From positions 349,151-413,150 of the forward strand of contig NZ_JACKVK010000013.1 in the NCBI RefSeq assembly GCF_025823185.1: a stretch of DNA of 64,000 bases. Reading direction: 5' to 3'. Source of the stretch: Mycobacterium yunnanensis. GTDB lineage: Bacteria; Actinomycetota; Actinomycetes; Mycobacteriales; Mycobacteriaceae. Positions 41,764 through 49,922 of this stretch are shown piece by piece (position 1 is the stretch's first letter; every line of letters begins with the position of its first letter). The notes under the pieces are model-generated. The model saw only the letters and a program-made list of their open reading frames with translations. It searched no databases and was not told the DNA's origin. The position numbers and the translations under genes were made by a program.

Positions 41764-41951
41764 CGGTGACCGGCGGGCGCGGCGTACGCGCCCCGGCAGG
41801 ACGTCACCATTTGGAAACGACTCGGCGCGGAGGTGTCGCCGGGTGGGCTTTGCTGCCAATAATCGACGGAGTCGTCGATCGGCGGCCGCATGGAGAATCG
41901 CCGCTTCAACCAAAAGGTGGAATGAGTACAGAAATGAAGGAGTCGACGTCG

Positions 41952-42458
41952 ATGACGATCTTGGATCGATTCACCCGCGGGGTGGTGGGTGCCGTTGCTG
42001 GGTTGTGTGGTGTCGCCGTCGCTGTGAGCCCGGGCGCGACCGCCGCGCCCCTGAAGACAGGCGGCTACGAATGCCTCGCCCCGGCGCTCGGGGGCTCCGC
42101 GCCCGCGCCCGCGGCCGCGCCGGCAGCGGGTGGCGCCGCGGCGTGCGCCCCGGTGGGCGGCATGGGAGGCATTCCGATGGGACTTCCCGGCCCACCGCCG
42201 GTGGCACCGCCGCCGGTGGTCCCCCCGGTCGCGCCGCCCCCGATCGTTCCGCCGATCGCGCCGCCGCCCATCGTTCCGCCGATCGCACCGCCCATCGTGC
42301 CTGCGGCACCCTTGGCACCCGCCGTCGGCGGCATGGGCGGGGTCGGTCCGGCCGGCGGCTACGGAGGCAAGGGCGATCTGATCCTTCCGGCCGATCCGGG
42401 CGCACCGGCCTCCGGGCAGCCCATCCTGCCGGGCCCGGCAGCCAGGGGCGCCAGCTAG
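41952..42458 (+). CDS. secreted proline-rich protein
   Basis: The 168-residue product has a signal peptide (FTRGVVGAVAGLCGVAVAVS, cleavage near ATA), two cysteines, and a core of VAPPPVVPPVAPPPIVPPIA repeats, then a Gly-rich tail. Such proteins occur in the mycobacterial cell wall. ATG 41952 is supported by GAAGGAG at 9 bases; ATG 41922, preceded by AAGGTGG, would add ten residues. It may be co-transcribed with the L,D-transpeptidase. No enzyme domain is visible. Confidence 0.72.
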   Translation: MTILDRFTRGVVGAVAGLCGVAVAVSPGATAAPLKTGGYECLAPALGGSAPAPAAAPAAGGAAACAPVGGMGGIPMGLPGPPPVAPPPVVPPVAPPPIVPPIAPPPIVPPIAPPIVPAAPLAPAVGGMGGVGPAGGYGGKGDLILPADPGAPASGQPILPGPAARGAS

Positions 42459-42471
42459 CCGATCGTCGCCA

Positions 42472-42514
42472 ACGGGTCGTGAACGCGGGCACCGTCCACG
42501 CGTTCACGACCCGT
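42472..42514. terminator. strong bidirectional hairpin terminator
   Basis: ACGGGTCGTGAACGCG and its perfect reverse complement (16-bp stem) flank an 11-base loop, between convergent genes ending at 42458 and 42522. Confidence 0.85.
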
Positions 42515-42521
42515 CGGTGAA

Positions 42522-43382
42522 TCAGGTTCGGTCCGACCACCGGAACACCGCGAGGCAGCCGATCAGGCCGCCGACCGTCCACGCCGCCAGCACCAGGAAG
42601 ATGCGCCAGTGCTCCCAGCTTCCGGCCGGCTCGAAGACCACCATCTCCGGCGGTAGCAGGACCGAGCGAAAGCCCTGAGCCATCCACTTGATGGGGAAGA
42701 TCGAGCCGATGGTCAGCATCCAGGCCGGCAGCACGACCAGGGGCACGTAGGTTCCCGAGACGAATTGCAGGGCGACCGAGGGACCGTTGGTGATCACCGC
42801 GGCCGACACGGCGTTGCTGGCGTAGTTGCTGATGAAGATGCCCAGCAGCGAGCAACTCGTGGTGCCAAGGACGAAGACCCAGGCCAGGGTGAACCATTGC
42901 CCGGGATCGCTGGGCAGGTGAAGGTGAAAGATCACCACCCCCACGGTCAGCAGGATGACGGCCTCGGCCAGGCTGACCACCGCCACCAGGACGATCTTTC
43001 CGACGAAGTACGACGTCGCGGTCGTCGGCGTACCCCGCAGACGACGTAGACCGCCGGTGTCGCGGTCGGCGGCAATGCTGATGCCTAGGTTGATGAACGA
43101 CGTCGACAGGATCCCGTAGGCCAGCATGCTGGCCGCGATGACCGCCCCGGTGCTGGTGTCGCTGTTGGGCAACTTGGCGGTGAAGATCGATCCCAGCAGC
43201 ACGCAGATCACCGCGGGCATCGAGAACGTCAGGGCGACCTGCTCGGGCCTGCGGTAGAACATCTTGAGCTCGGGTATCACCCGCGACATCCCGATCCGTA
43301 GCGCCGAGGGCAGCGGTGCCTCCGACGCCGGGGCACGGTGCCGCGGCGGTACGGCGTCGACGCGGGCGCGCTGGACCGCCAT
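42522..43382 (-). CDS. ABC-2 type exporter permease (DrrB-like)
   Basis: The 286-residue protein has six transmembrane helices in the ABC-2 pattern, with DRDTGGLRRLRGTPTTATSYF between helices 2 and 3 and a late FPIKWMAQGFRSVL, typical of drug and lipid exporters. ATG 43382 overlaps the stop of the ATPase gene (TGATG). It is the last gene of the PKS operon and should export the product. Confidence 0.9.
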   Translation of the reverse strand: MAVQRARVDAVPPRHRAPASEAPLPSALRIGMSRVIPELKMFYRRPEQVALTFSMPAVICVLLGSIFTAKLPNSDTSTGAVIAASMLAYGILSTSFINLGISIAADRDTGGLRRLRGTPTTATSYFVGKIVLVAVVSLAEAVILLTVGVVIFHLHLPSDPGQWFTLAWVFVLGTTSCSLLGIFISNYASNAVSAAVITNGPSVALQFVSGTYVPLVVLPAWMLTIGSIFPIKWMAQGFRSVLLPPEMVVFEPAGSWEHWRIFLVLAAWTVGGLIGCLAVFRWSDRT

Positions 43383-44233
43383 CAGACCTGACCGATCAGG
43401 CGCAGGTACGCGTCTTCCAACGTCGGCCGGGTGATCGTCAGTTCGGCCAGCTCGCTGCCGTCGTGGCTGCGCTCGCGGACGAGTTCGGTTGGCCGGTCGG
43501 TTCTCTCGACGTGCACCCCGTCGGCGTCGACCCAGCGGACCGTCGCGGCCGCGTCGACGTGCTCGGTGAGCCTGGTCGGCGAGTCGACCGCCACCACCTG
43601 CCCCCCGACGATCACCGCGACCCGGTCGGCCAATGCGGCGGCCTCCTCGAGGTAGTGCGTGGTCAGCACGATGGTGGTGCCGTCGGCCGCCAACAGCCTT
43701 ATGAGCTCCCAGAATTGACGTCGGGCCTCCGGGTCGAAACCGGTCGTCGGCTCGTCGAGGAACAGCAGGTCGGGCATTCCGACGATGCCGAGCGCCACGT
43801 CGAGGCGCCGCCGCTGCCCGCCTGAGAGGGTGCGCACCCTCTTGCCTGCCACCCCGCCGAGACCGACGAGCTCGAGCACCTCCCCCGGAACCCGTGACCT
43901 TCCATAGCAGTTGGTGAACATGCGGACGGTCTCGTCGACGGTGAGCATCCCCGCGTCACTGGCCTCCTGCAAGACGATGCCGACCTTGGCTCGCCAGCTG
44001 CGGCCCGCCGTCCCGGGATCCTCCCCCAGTACCGACACCTCGCCGGCGTCACGCTTGCGGTTGCCCTCGAGGATCTCGATCGTGGTCGACTTCCCCGCCC
44101 CGTTGGGCCCCAGGATGGCGAAGATCTCCCCGTAGTCGACGTCGAGGTCGAGGTCCCGCACCGCCGTGGTTCTGCGGTAGGACTTCGACAGGCCCCGCAC
44201 CCGCACCGCGCAGGGGTCGTCCGCGTGCGTCAT
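43382..44233 (-). CDS. ABC exporter ATPase (DrrA-like)
   Basis: The 283-residue ATPase has Walker A GPNGAGKST, signature TLSGGQRRRLDVALGI and Walker B LLFLDEPTTGFDPEARR, then the DrrA-like C-terminal domain of about 70 residues. It pairs with the permease downstream (1-base overlap) and starts inside the stop of the PKS gene (TGATG), so exporter and synthase should be made together. Confidence 0.93.
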   Translation of the reverse strand: MTHADDPCAVRVRGLSKSYRRTTAVRDLDLDVDYGEIFAILGPNGAGKSTTIEILEGNRKRDAGEVSVLGEDPGTAGRSWRAKVGIVLQEASDAGMLTVDETVRMFTNCYGRSRVPGEVLELVGLGGVAGKRVRTLSGGQRRRLDVALGIVGMPDLLFLDEPTTGFDPEARRQFWELIRLLAADGTTIVLTTHYLEEAAALADRVAVIVGGQVVAVDSPTRLTEHVDAAATVRWVDADGVHVERTDRPTELVRERSHDGSELAELTITRPTLEDAYLRLIGQV

Positions 44234-47200
44234 CAGTGACCAGGCTCCCGCTCGGCCGTCTCCGCCTCCAGCTCCGAGAGCAGTCGTCGGAGGTCGTCCT
44301 CGGACAGCGCGTCGATGAGCTCGTCGACGCCGTCGTCGACCGGTGACGGTTCCTCGGCGACGGCGTCCTCTGCGTTGGTGCCGTGCAGCGCCTCCACTTC
44401 GGCGAGCACGCGCACGGCCAGCGAGTCCACGCTGACGCCCCGGAGGATCTCGAGCACCGGCAGGTCGATCGCGAAGGTCGCGTTGATGCGCAGCCGAAAG
44501 TCCATCGCCATCATCGAGTCGAGGCCGACGTCGTCGAGGACGTCATCGGGCTCGATGTCCTCCACGGCGCAGTCGAACACGCCGGCCACCGTGCGGCGAA
44601 GCTGGGCGGTGACTGCGGCGAGACGCTCGGATTCGGGCAGCCCGTTGAGCATCTCCACCATCGACGAGTCCGAATCGCCCTGGTGTGGCGCCACGTCGGT
44701 GGCCTCGAGTTCGGCGAACATCCTCGGCAGGCCGGCGCTGAACCCGACCTGGCGGGCCCGGCCCCAGTCCGCCGTGATCGCGACGACCTGCGGGGTCTTC
44801 TGGTTGAGCAGTCGGTCGAGGATCTTGGCGCCGGCCGACGGGGTGATCAACTCGATGCCCCGGTGTGCGTAGACCTTCTCCAGGTGCAATTCCTCCACCA
44901 TTCCCACCGACCACGGACCCCACCCGATGGTCAGGGCAGGCAGACCCTGAGACTGGCGGCGATGAGCGAACGCGTCGAGGTACGCATTCGCGGCGGCGTA
45001 GTTGCCCTGCCCGGGCGACGCGATGGTCGACCCGGCCGAGCCGAACAGCACGAAGAACTCCAGATCGTGGTCGCCGAACACGTCGTGCAGTGCGCGGGTG
45101 CCGATCATCTTGGGCGCCAGCACCTTTGCGAAGTCCTCTTCGCTCATGTTCATCAGCAGCTGGTCGTGAACGGTGCCGGCGGCGTGGATCACCCCGCGGA
45201 CGGGCCAACCGCCGTCGCCAACGTGGTCGTCGAGCCAGGCCCGCAGTCCAGCCGCGTCGGTGACGTCGACGCTCGCCGTACTCACCCGCGCCCCGAGCCG
45301 CTCGACGCCGCGAATCGCGTCGACCGTCGCGAACCGGGGATCGTCCTCGGTGAGCGTCGACCACTCGCGGCGCGGCGGAACGGCAGTGCGACTGAGCAAC
45401 ACGATGTGCCGGGCGCCGCGCTCGGCGAGGTACGTCGCGACGGTGCGGCCCAGCGCACCGACACCACCGGTGACGACGTAGGTGGCATCGGGGGTCAGCG
45501 TGGTGGGCAGTGCCTTGGTCAGGCCTTCGGCGTGCCGGATTCGCGGAACGTAGACGGCGCGGCCACGGATCGCGACTTGGTCCTCCGGGTCGCCGGCGAG
45601 CACGTAGTCGCAGACACGGGTGGCCGTCTCGGCGCGCCCGTCGGCGTCGTCCGGGTCTACGTCGACCAAACCACCCCACCGCTCGGCGAACTCGTGGTGA
45701 CCGATGACCCGGCCGAGCCCCCAGACCGCCGCCTGGTCGGCGACGCACGACGCCGTTCCCGGTGCGGGCTGGGCGTTGGCGGTGACGAGGTACAGGCGTG
45801 GTGCGACCGAGTCGTGCCGGGCGAGCGCCTTGACCAATCGCATCACCGTGAAGACGCCCAGGTTCAGGTTGGCCGCGGCGACCGCCTCGTCACCGGGATC
45901 GGCGACGACGTCGACCGGCCAACAGTCGACGACGCCGGACAGGTCGCCGACGCGGTCCAGATGGGCGGTGAACACCTGGCCCACCTGGTCGGCATGTTCG
46001 GCATTCACCACGTAGCCGTCACCGGTCTCGGCCACCGCGGCGACCGGCCCGTGGGTGACGGTCCTGACGCGGTGACCGCGGCTGCGCAGCCCCTCGGCGA
46101 CGGCCGCGCCCACACCGCGCGCGTCGACGAAGACCAACCACGACTGGTCGACGTCCTCGGCGGGTTCGGGGACGGCGGAGTCGGGCACCGATTCCCTGTC
46201 GGCCCAATGAATCTCGTAGATCCCCTTGTCGAGGCGCTCGGGCGAGGTACGCGCGGACGAGCTGATGGATTCCACCGTGAAGCCGTCGAACACCGCCAGC
46301 GGCTCGCCGAGTTGATTGGTGACGGTGATGTCGGCCTCGATGCGTTCGGAGGTCGCCGAGAGGACCTGCACCTCGACGGTCATCTTCGCCTCGGGCGAGC
46401 CGTAGACGGCGGTGTGTGCGATGCGCGCGGGCAGGTACTGCTCGCCCGTGTCGTCATGGTCCAGAAGCGTCGTGCCGAACAGGGTTTGGAACGCCCCGTC
46501 GACGAGCGCGGGGTGGAAACGGTACCCGTCGATGTCGTCGGCGATCGGTTCCGGGACCGCGAGGCGGGCCACCGACCATCGGTCACCGCCGACGATCTCG
46601 GTGACCGGGCGGAACGCCTCGCCGTAGTCGAAGCCCAGAGTCTCGGTGCGGGAGTAGAACTCGTCGCCTGGCGTCGGGATGGCCTCGGCGTCACCGGGAA
46701 CCTCGCGCCGACGGGGCGAGCTGGGCAGCGCGCGCAGGGCGGCCGTGGCGGTGACGGTCCACTTGGCGTCACCATCCGCCGTCGCGGTGAATGCGGCGAA
46801 CTCGACGGTGGCGTCGTCCTCGTCGAGAGTGGTCCGCAGGATGGGGTCGCAGCTGTCGTCGAGGATCACCGCGCGGTGGAACCGGAGCTCGTCCACGGCG
46901 AGGTCGGTGCCGTAGTGCTCCCGCGCGACGGCCAGCGCCATCTCGACGTACACCGCGCCCGGTACCACGACGCTGCCCTGCACGCGATGGTCGGCGAGGA
47001 ACGGCACGTGTGACGCGCTGAGCTCGACCTCCCACGTGGGGCGTACGCCGGTGACCGGTTGCCCGAGCAACGGATGGACCGGGTGGTAGTGCAGGTCCTC
47101 GGACGCCTCGGGTGTCTCGTTCCAGTACCGCCTGTTCTGCCACGGGTAGGACGGCAACTTCACCCGCCGGGCGGACCCACCGGGGTGCACGGCGTCCCAC

Positions 47201-49791
47201 GCGACGTCATGGCCGTTGCAATGCAGTGCGCCAACGCAATTGAGCAGCGTTCGAGCGTCGTCGTCGTTGCGGCGCTGAGTGGCCAGGACGAGCGCCTTCT
47301 CGGTTCCGGCGGTTTCGAAGATCGATGCCGCCAGCACGGGATGCGGTCCCAGCTCGACGAAGTGGGTGTACCCGTCGTCGAGCAGCCGCCGCATCGCGGG
47401 CTCGAACATGACCGTGGCCCTGGTGTTCTGCCACCAGTAGGCGGCGCCTGCGGCGTACCCGTCGAGCCGCTCCCCGGTCACCGTCGAGTACAGCGGTGTG
47501 GTCGCCGGCTTCGAGGCCAGTCCCTCGAAGGCAGCGAACAGGTCGTCCTTCACCAGGTCCATGTAGTGGGTGTGGTACGGAACCTTGACCGCGAGCGAAC
47601 GATTGAACACCTGGGCGTCGTCCAGTTGGCGGGCGACGTCGTCGAGCACCTCGGCGTCACCGGCGATGGTCACCGACGACGGACTGTTGATCGCGGCGAT
47701 CGACACCCGGCGGTGGAATTCGTCGCGCGTCGGCTCGTCGAGGACTCCCATCAGCGCCTCGGCATCCAGACCGACGGCGAGCATGCGGCCCATGCCGCTG
47801 GTGCGCTGCTGCAGACGACTGCGGTGGAAGATCACCCGCACGGCGTCGGAGAAGTCGAGCAGACCGGCCAGGTAGTGGGCCGCCACCTCGCCGGCACTGT
47901 GTCCGACCACCGCGTCGGGCCGCACCCCGAAGGCCTCCAGCTGGGCCGCCAGGGCGATCTGGATGGCGAAGTTGGCGGGCTGGGCCACGTCGGTCTCGCC
48001 GAGTCGCGAGGTGGCTTCGTCGCGCCGAAGCTCCTCCAGCAGTGACCAATCCGTGTAGCGGGACAGTTCGCGGTCGGTGCGTTCGATGCTCTCGGTGAAC
48101 ACCGGGAACACCCCGAGCAATCCGCGGCACATTCCCCACCACTGTGGCCCCATGCCGGTACACACGAAGGCGAGCTTCGGCGTCACGGGGTTGGTCCGTC
48201 CCGCGGCGATCTGGCCGCCGTCGGCGAGCGCCTGCAGTTGATGTCCGGCGTCGGCGATGCCGTCGGCGATCAGGGTGTGGCGGTGGTTGAGGTGGGCCCG
48301 TCGGCGTCCCAACGTGTACGCGAGATCGTCGAGCGTGACCTCGGGATGGTCGCCGAGGTGGTCGGCCAGTTGGCGGGCGGTGGCCACCAAGGCTTCCTCA
48401 CTGCGCGCGGAGATGGGCAGAATCGTCAACGGCGCGCTCACCCGTGCCGTTTCAGCCTCATCGGCGTTGACGGGTGCGGCGGGCGGTTCGGCGAGGACCA
48501 CGTGGGCGTTGGTGCCACCGAACCCGAACGAGTTGACCCCGGCGACGCGCCGCCGTCCCCCGGGGAACGGACGACCGGTCGTCGGCACGTCGATGCCGAG
48601 CTCGGCCAGGTCGAGCCCCCCGCTGGCACTGTGGAAGTGCAGGTTCGCCGGGATGAAGCCGTGCTTGAGCACCAGCGCCGTCTTGATCAGACCGGCCACC
48701 CCTGCCCCGGCTTCGAGGTGTCCGATGTTGGTCTTGACCGAGCCGATCAGCAGCGGCTCCTCTGCCGGCCGATCCGAGGCGAGCGCGTGGGCCAGGGCCT
48801 GCATCTCGATGGGATCACCTACCGGAGTGCCGGTTCCGTGTGCCTCGACGTAGCCGACGTCGGCGGGTCGCACCCCGGCGCGCTGCAGCGCAGTGACGAT
48901 GGCGGCTTCCTGCGCCTCCTTGCGGGGCACGGTGATGCCGTCGGTGTGCCCGTCCTGCGACACCGCGGTGCCGAGGATCTGGGCGTACACCTCGTCGCCG
49001 TCGAGCTGCGCCTGAGCCAGGGTCTTGACGACGACGACGGCGCCGCCCTCACCGCGGGCGTAGCCGTTGGCCGATTCGTCGAAGGCCTTGCTGCGCCCGT
49101 CGGGGCTGAGGAAGCCGCTCTTGGACTCGGCGATGGCCGTGTTGGGTCCCAGCATGACGTTCACCCCGCCGGCCAGGGCAACGTCGCATTCGCCGTTCCA
49201 GATGCTTTGCGCCGCCAGGTGAACCGCGACGAGAGAGCTCGAACACGCGGTGTCGACGGTCATGCTGGGCCCGCGGAAGTCGAAGGCGAACGACAGCCGA
49301 TTCGCCAGCATCGTCATCATCATTCCGGTCGACGAGTGGGTCTTGAACCGGTAGCGGCTGGTGCGGCCCTGGTTTTGGAGCAGCTGGTAGTCCAGGGTGA
49401 AGCCGCCGATGAACACGCCGACCGGGGTGCCGGCCAGCGAGTCGGCGGCTATTCCACCGTCTTCCAGGGCCTCCCATGTGACCTGCAGCAAGAGGCGTTG
49501 CTGCGGGTCGAGCAGGTGGGCCTCGCGCGGCGAGATGCCGAAGAACTGCGGGTCGAATTGGTCGACGTCGGCGAGGAATCCGCCTCTGCGGGTGACCATC
49601 TTGCCGACCTTTCCCGGGTGGGGGTCGTGGAAGCGCGCGGCGTTCCAGCGCGTGTCGGGCACCACGCGGGTGGCGTCGGTTCCGCTGCACAACAAGTCCC
49701 AGTAGCTTTCGGGGGAACCGACGTCGCCGGGCAGTCGGCATCCGATTCCGACGATTGCCAGGGGTTCCTGACCGCTTCTCTCAGTCCGCAT
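44233..49791 (-). CDS. type I polyketide synthase, one module KS-AT-DH-KR-ACP
   Basis: The 1852-residue synthase has these domains: KS 8-435 (Cys 183 in DTACSSS, His 318, His 358), AT about 538-840 (Ser 632 in GHSAGE, with HTHYM at 740-744 in place of malonyl HAFH or methylmalonyl YASH). DH is about 903-1170 (His 935 in ADHRVQG, Asp 1098 in VDGAFQ) and KR about 1435-1620 (TGGVGALG, Ser 1585, Tyr 1598). ACP is about 1725-1800 (Ser 1759 in LDSMM). There is no ER and no thioesterase. The C-terminal acidic helices look like a docking tail. The KS-AT-DH-KR-ACP order fits 6-MSA-type iterative synthases or a single extension module; MAS-type synthases would have an ER. Upstream is the halogenase. 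Confidence 0.92.
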   Translation of the reverse strand: MRTERSGQEPLAIVGIGCRLPGDVGSPESYWDLLCSGTDATRVVPDTRWNAARFHDPHPGKVGKMVTRRGGFLADVDQFDPQFFGISPREAHLLDPQQRLLLQVTWEALEDGGIAADSLAGTPVGVFIGGFTLDYQLLQNQGRTSRYRFKTHSSTGMMMTMLANRLSFAFDFRGPSMTVDTACSSSLVAVHLAAQSIWNGECDVALAGGVNVMLGPNTAIAESKSGFLSPDGRSKAFDESANGYARGEGGAVVVVKTLAQAQLDGDEVYAQILGTAVSQDGHTDGITVPRKEAQEAAIVTALQRAGVRPADVGYVEAHGTGTPVGDPIEMQALAHALASDRPAEEPLLIGSVKTNIGHLEAGAGVAGLIKTALVLKHGFIPANLHFHSASGGLDLAELGIDVPTTGRPFPGGRRRVAGVNSFGFGGTNAHVVLAEPPAAPVNADEAETARVSAPLTILPISARSEEALVATARQLADHLGDHPEVTLDDLAYTLGRRRAHLNHRHTLIADGIADAGHQLQALADGGQIAAGRTNPVTPKLAFVCTGMGPQWWGMCRGLLGVFPVFTESIERTDRELSRYTDWSLLEELRRDEATSRLGETDVAQPANFAIQIALAAQLEAFGVRPDAVVGHSAGEVAAHYLAGLLDFSDAVRVIFHRSRLQQRTSGMGRMLAVGLDAEALMGVLDEPTRDEFHRRVSIAAINSPSSVTIAGDAEVLDDVARQLDDAQVFNRSLAVKVPYHTHYMDLVKDDLFAAFEGLASKPATTPLYSTVTGERLDGYAAGAAYWWQNTRATVMFEPAMRRLLDDGYTHFVELGPHPVLAASIFETAGTEKALVLATQRRNDDDARTLLNCVGALHCNGHDVAWDAVHPGGSARRVKLPSYPWQNRRYWNETPEASEDLHYHPVHPLLGQPVTGVRPTWEVELSASHVPFLADHRVQGSVVVPGAVYVEMALAVAREHYGTDLAVDELRFHRAVILDDSCDPILRTTLDEDDATVEFAAFTATADGDAKWTVTATAALRALPSSPRRREVPGDAEAIPTPGDEFYSRTETLGFDYGEAFRPVTEIVGGDRWSVARLAVPEPIADDIDGYRFHPALVDGAFQTLFGTTLLDHDDTGEQYLPARIAHTAVYGSPEAKMTVEVQVLSATSERIEADITVTNQLGEPLAVFDGFTVESISSSARTSPERLDKGIYEIHWADRESVPDSAVPEPAEDVDQSWLVFVDARGVGAAVAEGLRSRGHRVRTVTHGPVAAVAETGDGYVVNAEHADQVGQVFTAHLDRVGDLSGVVDCWPVDVVADPGDEAVAAANLNLGVFTVMRLVKALARHDSVAPRLYLVTANAQPAPGTASCVADQAAVWGLGRVIGHHEFAERWGGLVDVDPDDADGRAETATRVCDYVLAGDPEDQVAIRGRAVYVPRIRHAEGLTKALPTTLTPDATYVVTGGVGALGRTVATYLAERGARHIVLLSRTAVPPRREWSTLTEDDPRFATVDAIRGVERLGARVSTASVDVTDAAGLRAWLDDHVGDGGWPVRGVIHAAGTVHDQLLMNMSEEDFAKVLAPKMIGTRALHDVFGDHDLEFFVLFGSAGSTIASPGQGNYAAANAYLDAFAHRRQSQGLPALTIGWGPWSVGMVEELHLEKVYAHRGIELITPSAGAKILDRLLNQKTPQVVAITADWGRARQVGFSAGLPRMFAELEATDVAPHQGDSDSSMVEMLNGLPESERLAAVTAQLRRTVAGVFDCAVEDIEPDDVLDDVGLDSMMAMDFRLRINATFAIDLPVLEILRGVSVDSLAVRVLAEVEALHGTNAEDAVAEEPSPVDDGVDELIDALSEDDLRRLLSELEAETAEREPGH

Positions 49792-49922
49792 TTCGTGTCC
49801 TCGTCCCCCACCATCGGTGGTGTGTCACTGTATTCGGCCCCCACGACGTGGTGCCCTGCCGCTCGTGCGGTGCAGGGCTACTCATGTGCTTCGTATTGAC
49901 GGTCGCGTCGGATGGGTGGTCG

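Noticed and set aside
44383..47013. Long plus-strand frame of 876 codons opposite the PKS
   Set aside because: It is antisense to conserved catalytic PKS domains and rich in His/Arg/Gly as expected for a shadow frame.
44233..49791. Mycocerosic acid synthase-like (MAS/Pks5) lipid synthase
   Set aside because: There is no enoylreductase domain and no FadD or Pap gene nearby; the neighbours are a halogenase-like gene and a drug-type exporter.
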